Origin: Plantimonas leprariae
GTDB taxonomy: Bacteria; Pseudomonadota; Alphaproteobacteria; Rhizobiales; Rhizobiaceae
Length of the DNA: 64,000 nucleotides
Direction of reading: 5' to 3'
Assembly (NCBI RefSeq): GCF_008802405.1
Contig: NZ_VZDO01000013.1
Coordinates: forward strand, 62,001 to 126,000
Part shown: positions 1-8,583 of the stretch, one piece after another
How positions within the stretch are numbered: the first letter of the stretch is position 1
How the letters are laid out: the number at the start of each line of letters is the position of its first letter
The notes under the pieces: model-generated
Databases searched by the model: none
What the model saw: the letters and a program-made list of their open reading frames with translations, nothing else
What the model was told of the DNA's origin: nothing
Program-made: the position numbers and the translations under genes

Positions 1-1052
1 CGCGCGAAGACGTTGCGGAACCGCGGCGCGGGTTCGCGTCCTTGCGCCCGTTCCCCCAGCACGATCCGCCGCTGCGCTGCCTCGATGTCCTGCCAGAGGT
101 CGACGAGATCGCGCATCCGGGCGAGGGCGCCGGCGAGGACCAGCGCGCCCCAGTCCGCCTGTCCCTCGACTTCCTCTTCGAGCGCGGCGATGCGGCGGCG
201 AAGGCCGTCCGGGTCGGCGACGGCAGGGTCCTCGATCCACCGCAGCACATCCGCCCGCAAGGCGTCGAAGCCCTGCGGATCGGCGCCGGCGGCGCGGGCC
301 GCCCCGATCCGGTCGCCGAGCGACGACAGGATGGGCAGCAGCATCGCCAGCCGGGCCTGGAGCTCGCGAGCGTGCCGGGCGGTCCGGCGCGCCGCCGGAT
401 CGTAGGCGATCTGCCCGATCAGGAGTTCGAGGCCCCGCACGTCGGCCGCGAGGCGCAGCCGCCCCTCGGCGGCGGCGGCCGGATCGCCGCTGCCGAGGAT
501 GCCGGCCGTCCATTCCGCCGCGCCGTTCCTCCACTTGTCGACTTGGTTGGCGAGGGTCGGGCCGACGGCGGTCGGCAGGATCACGCTGTTGACGACGCTG
601 GCGCAGACGATGCCGAGCGTGATCTCGAGCGAGCGCGCGACGGCGAGATCGAAGACGCTGCCCGGATCGCCGACGGCGGGGAGCGCGATCAGGGGCAGCG
701 AATAGCCGGCCAGCATGAAGACGTAGGAACGCGGCGTCCGGTCGAGCAGCGACACGAACAGGAACCCGCCGGTCCAGAGCGCCACGGCGAGGCTGAGAAG
801 TTCCGGTGCGTTCACGAGCGGCGGCACGAGCAGCACCGCGCCGGCCGCGCCGATGAAGGTGCCGAGCGCGCGGTAGAGCGCCTTCGAGCGCGTCGCGCCG
901 GACAAGGGGTTGGCGACGACGTAGACCGCCGCCATCGCCCAGTAGGGGCGCGGCAAACCGGCCGCCAGCGCCACGTAGAGCGCGAGCATCGATGCCGCGA
1001 AGGCCTTGGCGGAGAACAGCCAGTCGCGCCATGTCGGAAGGGCGGCGGTCAT
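1..1052 (-). CDS. FUSC family (fusaric acid/aromatic acid efflux type) inner-membrane protein, C-terminus off the window
   Basis: This is an integral membrane exporter of the FUSC superfamily, whose members export aromatic and fusaric-acid-like weak acids. About 350 codons are present. The protein starts MTAALPTWRDWLFSAKAF and runs into several hydrophobic segments over the first ~180 residues, including one with WAMAAVYVVANPLSGATRSK, typical of the FUSC N-terminal bundle. A hydrophilic cytoplasmic stretch follows. Family members are usually 600-700 residues, so roughly half is missing beyond the left edge. The ATG overlaps the stop of the upstream marR gene by 4 bp (ATGA), which fixes the start and indicates co-transcription and probably control by that regulator. 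The substrate cannot be read from the sequence. Confidence 0.85.
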   Translation of the reverse strand, partial: MTAALPTWRDWLFSAKAFAASMLALYVALAAGLPRPYWAMAAVYVVANPLSGATRSKALYRALGTFIGAAGAVLLVPPLVNAPELLSLAVALWTGGFLFVSLLDRTPRSYVFMLAGYSLPLIALPAVGDPGSVFDLAVARSLEITLGIVCASVVNSVILPTAVGPTLANQVDKWRNGAAEWTAGILGSGDPAAAAEGRLRLAADVRGLELLIGQIAYDPAARRTARHARELQARLAMLLPILSSLGDRIGAARAAGADPQGFDALRADVLRWIEDPAVADPDGLRRRIAALEEEVEGQADWGALVLAGALARMRDLVDLWQDIEAAQRRIVLGERAQGREPAPRFRNVFA

Positions 1053-1513
1053 GCGGCCCTGGTCCGGGTCGTGGCGGTCGCCTCCACCGCCGCGTCCAGC
1101 GCCGCGTAGACCCGCAGCACGGCCTGCAGGTCGGCTTCGGGAACGCCGCCGAGCACGGCGGCGCGCAATCGGGTCAAGTCGTCCTCGATGTGCCGCGTCA
1201 CGGCGCGGCCCTTCGCGGTCAGCCAAAGAGTCTTGGCGCGCCGGTCGCTCGGATCGTCGCGCCGCTCCACGAGCTCGGCCGCGGCGAGCTGGTCGAGCAA
1301 CCGGACGAGCGACGGTCCTTCGATGCCGATCTCGTCGGCGAGCGGGCCTTGGCGAACCCCTTCTCCCATCCGGCCGATCGTGATCAGCGGCATGGCGCAG
1401 GCCTGCGAGATGCCATGCGCTTCCACGATCTCGCGCGCCAGCCGCCGCCATTGGCGCGAAGCGCGATCGAGATTGCTCGTCACGTCGAAGCGGACCGACT
1501 GCGAAAGGATCAT
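1049..1513 (-). CDS. MarR family transcriptional regulator
   Basis: A 154-residue winged-helix DNA-binding protein. The HTH region spans about residues 35-80 (LADEIGIEGPSLVRLLDQL) and is followed by the beta-wing with the hallmark DPSDRRAKTLWLT. The dimerising helices lie at the two ends. It is the first gene of a two-gene operon with the FUSC exporter (ATGA overlap), the usual layout for a ligand-relieved repressor of an efflux pump for phenolic or aromatic acids. A palindromic site lies just upstream of its own start, so autorepression is likely. The inducer is not predictable. Confidence 0.9.
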   Translation of the reverse strand: MILSQSVRFDVTSNLDRASRQWRRLAREIVEAHGISQACAMPLITIGRMGEGVRQGPLADEIGIEGPSLVRLLDQLAAAELVERRDDPSDRRAKTLWLTAKGRAVTRHIEDDLTRLRAAVLGGVPEADLQAVLRVYAALDAAVEATATTRTRAA

Positions 1514-1523
1514 GCGGAGTAGA

Positions 1524-1555
1524 TAGCGTGCTATCGATTAGCATGCAATACGCTA
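1524..1555. promoter_or_regulatory. Candidate MarR operator (nested inverted repeats)
   Basis: Eleven bases upstream of the marR start, TAGCGT (1524-1529) and ACGCTA (1550-1555) form an outer inverted repeat. GCTA-TCGAT-TAGC (1530-1542) forms an inner one. MarR proteins typically bind 16-20 bp palindromes overlapping their own promoter. The assignment rests on position and symmetry only. Confidence 0.5.
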
Positions 1556-1734
1556 GGACGCTACCTTCCGAGGCATGCCGGGCGGCGGCCGGCCCTCGGA
1601 TGGAGCCGAATAGACGCTGAGCAGGGTCTGAGCGGCGAAGCATAGCAACGAGGAAGGGATGCCCGGCGGGCACCTAACCAGCATCCTGATCGTCCGACTT
1701 GTGGCACGTACGGCGGACGGCTACGCCTTCCACC

Positions 1735-2652
1735 ATGACGACGCACCGCTTCGCTGCCGACCGCTGGCACAATGTCCTGGGCACGCTGCCGCCGGCGCTG
1801 ACCGTGGCTTCCGGCGACACGGTCGTCACCGAGACGCTCGACGCCGGCGGTTTCGACAGGGACGGCGTCAAGCGCGCCGCCGAGCCGAACCCGATGAACG
1901 GCCCGATCTTCGTTGTCGGCGCCGAGCCGGGCGACGCCCTCAAGGTCGAAATCGTCCGGATGACGCCGGCCCGCGCCACCGGTTGGACGCGCGCCTCGCT
2001 CGCCGCCAACGTCGTCGATCCCGAAACCGTCCGCTCCCTGCCGCCGCGCGACAAGGCGAACTGGCGCATCGATCTGCAAGCGTCGACGGCGGTCCTCGAT
2101 CCGCCCGTGCCGGGGCTGGAGCACCTCGTCCTGCCGCTAGAGCCGATGATCGGCTGCTTCGGCGTGGCGCCGGACATGGGCCAAGCCTTTTCCACCGCCA
2201 CCAGCGCCGAGAACGGTGGCAACATGGACTACCGGGGCTTCGGCCCCGGCGCCACCGCCTGGTTTCCGGTGGCCGTGCCCGGCGCCCTGTTCTTCCTCGG
2301 CGATTGCCACGCAGCCCAAGGCGACGGCGAGATCGTCGGCACCGGCATCGAAACCGCCTACGAGGTCGAGGTGCGGCTGACGGTGGAGAAGGGGAGGAGG
2401 CTCGTCTGGCCGCGCGGCGAGAATGCCCGAGACATCTTCTCGGTCGGCAACGCCCGGCCGCTCGACCAGGCGCTGCAGCACGCCACCACCGACATGTTCG
2501 AATGGCTGCAAAACGACTATGGGCTCGGCCCGGCGGCGGCGAGCCATCTCATGGGACAGGTCGTGCGCTACGACATCGGCAACGTCTTCGATCCGGCCTA
2601 CACCGTCGTCTGCCGCATCGAAAAGAAATGGCTGCCGCCCCGGCAGGGATGA
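1735..2652 (+). CDS. Acetamidase/formamidase family protein
   Basis: A 305-residue amidase of the FmdA/AmdA family, which hydrolyses short amides to the acid and ammonia in the cytosol. Family-typical stretches are visible: the proline-rich NPMNGPIFVVGAEPGDAL near residues 50-70, the PMIGCFGVAP-type segment, and the glycine-rich LFFLGDCHAAQGDGEIVGTG segment carrying the conserved acidic and histidine residues. I chose the ATG at 1735. The in-frame upstream start at 1699 would add residues with no family match. The gene stands alone and converges on the M20 amidohydrolase, their stop codons abutting. The ammonia-releasing theme fits the neighbouring amidohydrolase and nitrilase genes. Confidence 0.88.
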   Translation: MTTHRFAADRWHNVLGTLPPALTVASGDTVVTETLDAGGFDRDGVKRAAEPNPMNGPIFVVGAEPGDALKVEIVRMTPARATGWTRASLAANVVDPETVRSLPPRDKANWRIDLQASTAVLDPPVPGLEHLVLPLEPMIGCFGVAPDMGQAFSTATSAENGGNMDYRGFGPGATAWFPVAVPGALFFLGDCHAAQGDGEIVGTGIETAYEVEVRLTVEKGRRLVWPRGENARDIFSVGNARPLDQALQHATTDMFEWLQNDYGLGPAAASHLMGQVVRYDIGNVFDPAYTVVCRIEKKWLPPRQG

Positions 2653-3927
2653 TCAGGCTCGGGCATTTCGCTCCGGCGCTCCGGCCAGTTCGAGATAGTC
2701 CACGGCTGCGTTCAACAGCGCCGTCGCCCCGTCGATGGAAGCGGCCGGGGCGACGTCTTCCGCTTCGTTGTGGCTGATTCCGTCACGGCAGGGCACGAAT
2801 ATCATGCCGCTCGCCGCCACGCGGGACAGGAAGAGCGCGTCGTGGAATGCACCGGAGACGATGCGTCGGCAAGACAAGCCGGATCGGGCGGCCGCCGTCT
2901 CCACCAGCGTCACGACGGACTCGGGAAAGGCGGCCGATCGCATGTTCGAGAGCACCGTCACCTCCATCCGGCAACCCGCCGCCGCAGCGTGACGGGCGCA
3001 GATCTCGCGCACCGTCGCGTCGATCGCCGCGAGCCGCGCGTCGTCGGGATGGCGGAGGTCGAGCGTGAATGCGACGCGCTCGGGCACGACGTTGATCGAG
3101 CCCGGCTCCGCTGCGATCCGGCCGACGGTGAGGCGCGCGTCCCCATCCGCCGGCATGATGGAGCGGTGCAACTCGCCGAGAACGGCGACGGCGGCGACGA
3201 GAGGATCGCGGCGAAACGCGAGCGGGGTGGTGCCGGCATGCGCGGGCCTGCCGGTGAACGAGACCTCCAGCCAACGCGTCGCCTGGATGCCGGTCACGGC
3301 GCCGATCGCGACATCCTCCGCTTCCAGCGCCGGGCCCTGCTCGATGTGGAGTTCGAGATAGGCGGCTAGCGGGATGCCGAGCGGCCTCGACTTCGCCTGC
3401 GGCAGGGCCGCGAGGGTGGCCCGCAGCTCGTCCGACAGGCGCATTCCGTCACGGTCTTGCGCTTCCCGCCATTCCGACGGAATCGTTCCTCCGGCGAAGG
3501 CCTGCGAGCCGAAGGCGCCCGGCTGGAAGCGGCTGCCTTCCTCGTTGGTCCAGGCGACGGCTTCCACGGCACGGGCCGGCCTCGCGCCGACATCCTCCAG
3601 CGCCTCCAACACCTCGAAGGCAGCGAGGACGCCGAGCGTGCCGTCGAAGCGACCACCCTTCGGCTGCGTGTCGAGATGGCTGCCGAGGAGGAGTGGGGGA
3701 AGGGACGGGTCGGTCCCCTCGCGCCGGACGAAGAGGTTGGCGGCTTCGTCCTGAAGCACGGCGAAACCGCGCGCGGCGGCGAGATCCGCCAGCAGGCGTC
3801 GCGCCTCCCGGTCGCCGGCCGTCAAGGCTTGGCGGTCGACACCGCCCTTCGGCGTCGCCCCGATCGCCGCGAAGGCGGCGAGGCGGGCGAGCAGCCGCTC
3901 GCCGTTCACCGCCGGCGTTCGGCTCAC
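2653..3927 (-). CDS. M20 family Zn-dependent amidohydrolase (allantoate/N-carbamoyl-amino acid type)
   Basis: A 424-residue cytosolic metallo-amidohydrolase related to allantoate amidohydrolase and N-carbamoyl-L-amino acid hydrolase. Metal-binding and catalytic motifs are intact: GSHLDTQPKGGRFDG, AWTNEEGSRF, YLELHIEQGP, and near the C-terminus the GAFHDA and GISHNEAED segments. It is the last gene of the minus-strand operon. The start is GTG 3927, whose GTGA overlaps the stop of the btpA-like gene, matching the junction style of this operon. An upstream in-frame start would only add a non-homologous Arg-rich extension. The exact substrate is unknown. Its presence means the pathway substrate probably carries an amide, ureido or carbamoyl nitrogen. 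Confidence 0.88.
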   Translation of the reverse strand: MSRTPAVNGERLLARLAAFAAIGATPKGGVDRQALTAGDREARRLLADLAAARGFAVLQDEAANLFVRREGTDPSLPPLLLGSHLDTQPKGGRFDGTLGVLAAFEVLEALEDVGARPARAVEAVAWTNEEGSRFQPGAFGSQAFAGGTIPSEWREAQDRDGMRLSDELRATLAALPQAKSRPLGIPLAAYLELHIEQGPALEAEDVAIGAVTGIQATRWLEVSFTGRPAHAGTTPLAFRRDPLVAAVAVLGELHRSIMPADGDARLTVGRIAAEPGSINVVPERVAFTLDLRHPDDARLAAIDATVREICARHAAAAGCRMEVTVLSNMRSAAFPESVVTLVETAAARSGLSCRRIVSGAFHDALFLSRVAASGMIFVPCRDGISHNEAEDVAPAASIDGATALLNAAVDYLELAGAPERNARA

Positions 3928-4766
3928 CGCTTCAGGCCGCGCATGAAGCGGCGCACGCGGTCCGGATCGACGGCGTTCCACCAGACGCCGTCATGCTTCA
4001 GGGAACTCGCGACGATCACGCCGTCGACGATGCCGAGGATGTCGCCGACGTTGTCCGGCGTGACGCCGCTGCCGACGAGCGTCGGCAGGCCGGCGGCCTC
4101 CTTGATCATGCGGATGTAGGAGAGATCGGCGGCATGGCCGGTGCGCTGGCCGGTGGCGATCACCGCGTCGGCATCGAAGAAGACGAGGTCCTTCACCTGC
4201 TCCTCGACCGGGCGGTCGGCGACGATCGCGTGCGCCCCGTGCTTGACGTGGGCGTCGGCGAAGATGCGCACGCCCTTCGCCCGAAGCCGCGCGCGGTAGC
4301 GCATGGCGCGCGCCGCCTCGCCTTCGACGAAGCCCTCGTTCGCCACGTAGGCGTTGGCCCACTGGTTGACCCGCACGAACTTCGCGCCGGATGCGCTGGC
4401 GATCGCGAGGGCCGGCACGGCGGCGTTGGCGAGGACGTTGATGCCGATCGGCCGGCCGAGCTCGCGCCGGATGCGGTCGGCGACGACCGCCATATGCGCG
4501 GCGGTCTCCGGCCCGATATCGTCCGGTTTCGCGAAGGGCACGTCGCCGTGGTTCTCGACGATGACGCCGTCGCAGCCGTTCTCCAGGTAGGCGCGGGCGT
4601 CGCCCAAGCCTTGCTCGTAGATCGACTCGACCGCTTCGCCGTCGAAGCGCGGGGCTCCCGGCAGCGGCGGCAGGTGCACCACGCCGATGACCACCTTCGA
4701 CCGGCCGAATATGCCAGCCACCGCGTCGCCGCCCGCGCGTCCGATCGGTTGGGATGAGGATGTCAT
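3924..4766 (-). CDS. BtpA/SgcQ family protein
   Basis: A 280-residue (beta/alpha)8-barrel protein of the BtpA/SgcQ family. Members were named from a cyanobacterial photosystem I biogenesis factor and the E. coli sgc sugar cluster, and their enzymatic role is not established. Recognisable parts are VVIGVVHLPPLPGAPRF near the N-terminus, NGCDGVIVENHGDVPF, GINVLANAAVPALAIA, FVRVNQWANAY and the C-terminal LVGSGVTPDNV. It overlaps the upstream PfkB kinase gene by ATGA, and the M20 gene follows with GTGA. The context of sugar kinase, lactonase and ABC importer makes an aldolase- or isomerase-like step in a catabolic route plausible. That is an inference. Confidence 0.87.
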   Translation of the reverse strand: MTSSSQPIGRAGGDAVAGIFGRSKVVIGVVHLPPLPGAPRFDGEAVESIYEQGLGDARAYLENGCDGVIVENHGDVPFAKPDDIGPETAAHMAVVADRIRRELGRPIGINVLANAAVPALAIASASGAKFVRVNQWANAYVANEGFVEGEAARAMRYRARLRAKGVRIFADAHVKHGAHAIVADRPVEEQVKDLVFFDADAVIATGQRTGHAADLSYIRMIKEAAGLPTLVGSGVTPDNVGDILGIVDGVIVASSLKHDGVWWNAVDPDRVRRFMRGLKR

Positions 4767-5662
4767 GCGGTGTCCTTCAGAAGGAGGTCGGCGAACTCGT
4801 CGTGCGACGGTCCGGAGCCGAAGGTGCCCGGTCGCGTCACCGCGACCGACGCCGCGTGGATCGCGATTTCGAGCGCCGCGGCGAGCGAACGGCGGCGGTC
4901 GAGACAGCCGGCCAGCGTGCCGGCGAGGACGTCGCCGGCCCCGCTCGTGTCGACGGGCACGACCGCGGGTGCCGGGAACGCGACGAGGCCGTCCGCCTCG
5001 GCGAGGATCGCGCCGCGCGAACCGAGGGTGACGACCGCGCGATCCACCCCCATCGATCTGAGCGTTGCGGCGATCTCCCGCGGCTCGGCGCATCCCGTCA
5101 CCGTCGCGCCTTCGTCGCGGTTCACGACGACGAGGTCGACGCCCCCGAACGGACATGCCTCCTCCGCACCGAGCGGGCTCGCGTTGAAGAGGGTGAAGAG
5201 GTTCGAGGTCGCCGCCGCGCGCAGGCAGGCGGCCGTCGTGTCGGGTGCGAGGTTGTTCTGCATCACGAGCACGTCGCCGGGCTTTGCCGCCTCGCGCCAG
5301 CCGCTCCGATCGGCGGCGAAGGCGCGGGCGGCCTCGACCGCACTGACGACGAGGTTCTCCGCTTCCGCGTCGACCAGCACGCAGGAACGGTCGCTCGGCG
5401 CGCTCACCGCGACGAGCCCCCGATCCGACAAGCCGGCTTCGAGCAGCCGTCGACGGATTTCCGTGCCTTCCGCGTCCTGCCCCACCGCCGCCCAGAGCGT
5501 GGTTGCCGCGCCGGTGCGGGCGGCGGCGAGCGCCTGGTTCGCGCCCTTGCCGCCGAGCGTCACCGCGCAGGATCCGGCGTTCACCGTCTCGCCGGGGCGC
5601 GGAAAGCGATCGAGGCGAAAGGTCGTGTCGAGGCAGACGTTGCCGACGACATGGACGGCCAC
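4763..5662 (-). CDS. PfkB family carbohydrate kinase (ribokinase-like)
   Basis: A 299-residue cytosolic kinase that phosphorylates a sugar or nucleoside with ATP. Both PfkB signatures are present. The N-terminal one is GGKGANQALAAARTG around residues 38-52. The C-terminal one is DTSGAGDVLAGTLAG, with the catalytic Asp in GAGD, in the last quarter. It lies in the middle of the operon, 6 bp after the amidotransferase-like gene and overlapping btpA by ATGA. In an operon with a ribose-type ABC importer it most likely traps the imported or ring-opened sugar as a phosphate ester. The substrate is not determinable from sequence. Confidence 0.9.
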   Translation of the reverse strand: MAVHVVGNVCLDTTFRLDRFPRPGETVNAGSCAVTLGGKGANQALAAARTGAATTLWAAVGQDAEGTEIRRRLLEAGLSDRGLVAVSAPSDRSCVLVDAEAENLVVSAVEAARAFAADRSGWREAAKPGDVLVMQNNLAPDTTAACLRAAATSNLFTLFNASPLGAEEACPFGGVDLVVVNRDEGATVTGCAEPREIAATLRSMGVDRAVVTLGSRGAILAEADGLVAFPAPAVVPVDTSGAGDVLAGTLAGCLDRRRSLAAALEIAIHAASVAVTRPGTFGSGPSHDEFADLLLKDTA

Positions 5663-5668
5663 GGCGCG

Positions 5669-6439
5669 TCAGTCCTTCGCGGTGGCCCAGGCCAGCATGC
5701 CGGCGAAGAGCTTGGCGTAGCCGTCCCAGCGGATGAAGTCGCCGGGCAGCCAGTGCGGGCCGACATCCGACGTCCAGACCACCGTGCGCCCGCGACCGTA
5801 GGTGCCGGTGACGAGGAGCGGCTGCGAGCCGTATTCGCTGGATACCGTCGCGAGCACTTCCGCGCCCGGCTTCAGTTCCACCTCGTTGTAGCCGAGAAGC
5901 ACCGGCCAATCCGCGCCGAGGCCCGCGAGGATCGGATGCGCGGCGTCGCCCGTCACCACCGGCGTGAAGCCTTCCGGCACCTCGACGCGGTCGTCGACCG
6001 GCAGGCACGTCACCGGCAGCACCTCCTCGACGGCAGTGCGGCGATAGCGCGCCCCGCCGTTGATGCCCTGGAACGAGTAGTAGCCGCCGAACATCAAGAG
6101 CGCGCCACCGCCTTCCACATACTGCTTCAGGAGCTTCAGCCGGTTGGGCGTCGTCTTCGAATGGATCCAGGTGTCCGGGTGAAGCAGCAGCGTGTTCGCG
6201 CCGATGTCGGAGAGGATCACCGCGTCGTAGGCCTGCAGGCCTTCCAGCGTCTGCGGGAAATCGCGCTGGGCGAGATGCGAGGGCATGAACTCGACCGCGA
6301 AGGGGCTCGACTTCAGCGCCGCGAGCAGTTCGTCCGCGCCCTGGTGGTAGGTGACGGTCGGGAACTGGTCGAAACCCTTGATATGGGTCGCGGTGGAAAC
6401 CCAGGACTCGCCGGCCAAAAGGACTTTCTTGTCGGACAT
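5669..6439 (-). CDS. Glutamine-amidotransferase-like (ThuA-like/DUF1355) cytosolic protein
   Basis: A 256-residue protein resembling the putative glutamine amidotransferase / ThuA-like fold group often seen in sugar catabolic operons. It opens with KKVLLAGESWVS and contains LQAYDAVILSDIGANTLLL, the glycine-rich YVEGGGALLMFGGYYSFQG and VVWTSDVGPHWLPGDF. I cannot see a convincing class-I amidotransferase nucleophile-elbow cysteine followed by a His-Glu pair, so amidotransferase activity should not be assumed. There is no signal peptide. It lies between the lactonase-like and kinase genes and shares their transcript. Confidence 0.75.
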   Translation of the reverse strand: MSDKKVLLAGESWVSTATHIKGFDQFPTVTYHQGADELLAALKSSPFAVEFMPSHLAQRDFPQTLEGLQAYDAVILSDIGANTLLLHPDTWIHSKTTPNRLKLLKQYVEGGGALLMFGGYYSFQGINGGARYRRTAVEEVLPVTCLPVDDRVEVPEGFTPVVTGDAAHPILAGLGADWPVLLGYNEVELKPGAEVLATVSSEYGSQPLLVTGTYGRGRTVVWTSDVGPHWLPGDFIRWDGYAKLFAGMLAWATAKD

Positions 6440-6458
6440 CGTGTCTCTCGCGAAGGTG

Positions 6459-7553
6459 TCAGGCCGCCGCCGAGAAGACGGCGCGGGGGTTGTCGACCAT
6501 CATCCGGTCGATCGTGGCGTCCTCGATCCCGTGACGGCGGAGGCGCGGGACGAAGTGCTTCAGCACGTGCGCGTAGCCGAAGCCGCCGAAGCGGGTCAGC
6601 ATCATCTTCAGGAACACGTCCTGGCTGAGGAGGATGCGGTCGGCGAAGCCCGCGTCGACCAGCGCGCGGATCGCCCGCGCGTTCTCCTCGTCGGACGGCG
6701 ACTGGGCGTCCTGGTCGGCGTAGTAGTAGTCCATGCCGATCATGTCGTATTCCAGAAACGCGCCGCGTTCGGCGAGGCTCGTCTGGTAGGCGAGGTCGGC
6801 GTGGCTCGGGTTCATGTGGCAGAGAACGGTGTGGCGGAGGTCCGCCCCTTCCGCCTCCACGACGTCCAGCACCTCGTGCGCGAGGCGCTCCCAGCCCGGC
6901 AGGTGGATCGACAGCGGCACGCCGGTGCGAGCCGACGCGCGGGCGGACGCGCGGAGCGACTTCCTTTCCTCGGGCGTGAAATCCTTCGAGACGCCGACCT
7001 CGCCGATGATGCCGGCGACGATCTCGGGCTTCTCGTCGGCGCCGCCGACGTCCCTAACCAGGAACTCGGTCACTTCCTCGACGTCCATCCCCCGCAGCCA
7101 TTCGGGATGGCTGAATTCGAGATAGAAGCCGGAGCCCATGACGATCCGGAGACCGCTCATCCGCGCGATACGGCGCAGCTTCTCGGGATCGCGGCCGATG
7201 CCGATATTGGTCGGGTCGACGACGGTGTGGCCGCCGAGCGCCTGGAACAGCTTCAGCTCCGACAGCGCGAGGTCGCCGTCGGTCAAGGAAACGTTGTCCC
7301 GGTTCATGTAGGGGTTCATCCGCAGCTCGCCGATGATCTCGATCGTGACCGGCCCCTCGTTCAGCACCGGGTCCGGCGGCTGGCACGGGCAGCGCCACGC
7401 CTTCGAACCGTCGATCAGGATGTGCTCGTGCATCAGCGTCACGCCGAGCTCGGCGACCGGCACGGGCCCGTCGACCGTCATCACGTGGCCGGAGCGCACG
7501 CCGATGCCGATGCCGGCATGCCGAGCGGCGGGGTCGCGGAACTCGAGCGGCAT
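6459..7553 (-). CDS. Phosphotriesterase-family hydrolase (probable lactonase)
   Basis: A 364-residue amidohydrolase-superfamily TIM barrel of the phosphotriesterase-related (PHP, COG1735) group, whose natural activities are mostly lactone hydrolysis. Metal ligands fall where expected: HEH at residues 42-44, E185 in GIIGEVG (Glu replaces the carbamylated Lys of true phosphotriesterases), H217 in SIHLPG, H246 in LCHMNPSH and D312 in LLSQD. The start has a good AGGA ribosome-binding site seven bases upstream. It begins one base after the permease stop. A sugar-lactone ring-opening step after import is the simplest role. Confidence 0.87.
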   Translation of the reverse strand: MPLEFRDPAARHAGIGIGVRSGHVMTVDGPVPVAELGVTLMHEHILIDGSKAWRCPCQPPDPVLNEGPVTIEIIGELRMNPYMNRDNVSLTDGDLALSELKLFQALGGHTVVDPTNIGIGRDPEKLRRIARMSGLRIVMGSGFYLEFSHPEWLRGMDVEEVTEFLVRDVGGADEKPEIVAGIIGEVGVSKDFTPEERKSLRASARASARTGVPLSIHLPGWERLAHEVLDVVEAEGADLRHTVLCHMNPSHADLAYQTSLAERGAFLEYDMIGMDYYYADQDAQSPSDEENARAIRALVDAGFADRILLSQDVFLKMMLTRFGGFGYAHVLKHFVPRLRRHGIEDATIDRMMVDNPRAVFSAAA

Positions 7554-7554
7554 C

Positions 7555-8583
7555 TCAGGTCCTCCGGCCGCTGCGGAACAGGCGGAAGTTCAGCCAGATC
7601 GCGACGAGGATGATGCACCCCGTGACGATCGGCGTCAGGAACGGCGAGGTGTGCGACAGGATCAGGCCGTTCGCGATCACCGAGACGGTCAGCGCGCCGA
7701 GGATCGTGCCGACCATCGTACCGCGCCCGCCGAAGAGCGAGGTGCCGCCGAGGACCACCGCCGCGATGACGTCGAGCTCGAAGCCCTGGCCGGAATTCGA
7801 CGAGCCGGAGCCGAGGCGGCCGGCGAGCACGACGCCGGCCAGCGCGGCTGCGACCGAGGACAGGACGTAGACGGCGATGAGGGTTCGCCGCGTGTCGACG
7901 CCGGCCCGCCGCACCGCCTCGCGGTTCGCGCCGATGCCGGTGACGTAGCGGCCGAACCGCGTCGCGTTGAAGACCAGCGCCGCGACGAGGAGGCTCGCCA
8001 GCGCGATCCAGGCCGGGATCGGCACGCCGCCGAACCAGCCGCGGCCCATCACGACGAAAGCGCTGTCCGGCGCGATCGGGATCGAATAGCCGCCGGTGAC
8101 GAGGAGAGCGATGCCGCGGATCACCGACAACCCGGCCAAGGTGACGATGAAGGCGGGGATGCCCTCGTAGGCGATGAAGAAGCCTTGGCACGCGCCGACC
8201 AGCGCGCCGAGCCCGAGCATCAGGAGAATGACGACAGGCCAGGGCACGCCGACCTGCAGCGCGGCCGCCGACAGGGCGCAGACGAGCGCCAGCACCGAAC
8301 CGACCGACAGGTCGATGCCCCCCGTCGTGATCACGAAGGTCATCGCGGCGGCGACGATGAGGAGGGGGGCCGCCTGCCTGACGATGTTGAGGATGTTCGG
8401 CGTCGACAGGAAGGCGTTCGTCGTCAGCGCGAAGAACAGGCAGACGACGACGAAGAAGATCGCGATCGAGCCGACCGCGCCGTTCGCGACGAAGCGGTCG
8501 CGCAGCGTCGCCTTGCGCACGCGGGCGGCGCTCGCCGGCGCGTGGATGGCGGCCTCGGTCTCGGAGAGCCCGGCCGGCGTCAT
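7555..8583 (-). CDS. Sugar ABC transporter permease (RbsC-type)
   Basis: A 342-residue inner-membrane permease of the ribose/xylose/CUT2 family with about ten hydrophobic helices. Characteristic segments are ITTGGIDLSVGSVLALVCAL near residue 90, AFIVTLAGLSVIRGIALL, RFGRYVTGIGANREAVRRAG (the EAA-like coupling loop) and AAVVLGGTSLFGGRG. It forms the channel for the adjacent ATPase and binding protein. The start overlaps the ATPase stop (ATGA). The N-terminal ~35 residues are cytosolic and poorly conserved. Confidence 0.92.
   Translation of the reverse strand: MTPAGLSETEAAIHAPASAARVRKATLRDRFVANGAVGSIAIFFVVVCLFFALTTNAFLSTPNILNIVRQAAPLLIVAAAMTFVITTGGIDLSVGSVLALVCALSAAALQVGVPWPVVILLMLGLGALVGACQGFFIAYEGIPAFIVTLAGLSVIRGIALLVTGGYSIPIAPDSAFVVMGRGWFGGVPIPAWIALASLLVAALVFNATRFGRYVTGIGANREAVRRAGVDTRRTLIAVYVLSSVAAALAGVVLAGRLGSGSSNSGQGFELDVIAAVVLGGTSLFGGRGTMVGTILGALTVSVIANGLILSHTSPFLTPIVTGCIILVAIWLNFRLFRSGRRT

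Noticed and set aside
42-1109. Plus-strand open frames over the FUSC and marR genes
   Set aside because: Compositionally biased shadows. The minus strand encodes recognisable transmembrane helices and a winged helix with an ATGA junction.
4763-5720. Plus-strand frames opposite the PfkB kinase gene
   Set aside because: Ser/Arg/Ala-rich shadow products. The minus strand carries both PfkB signatures.
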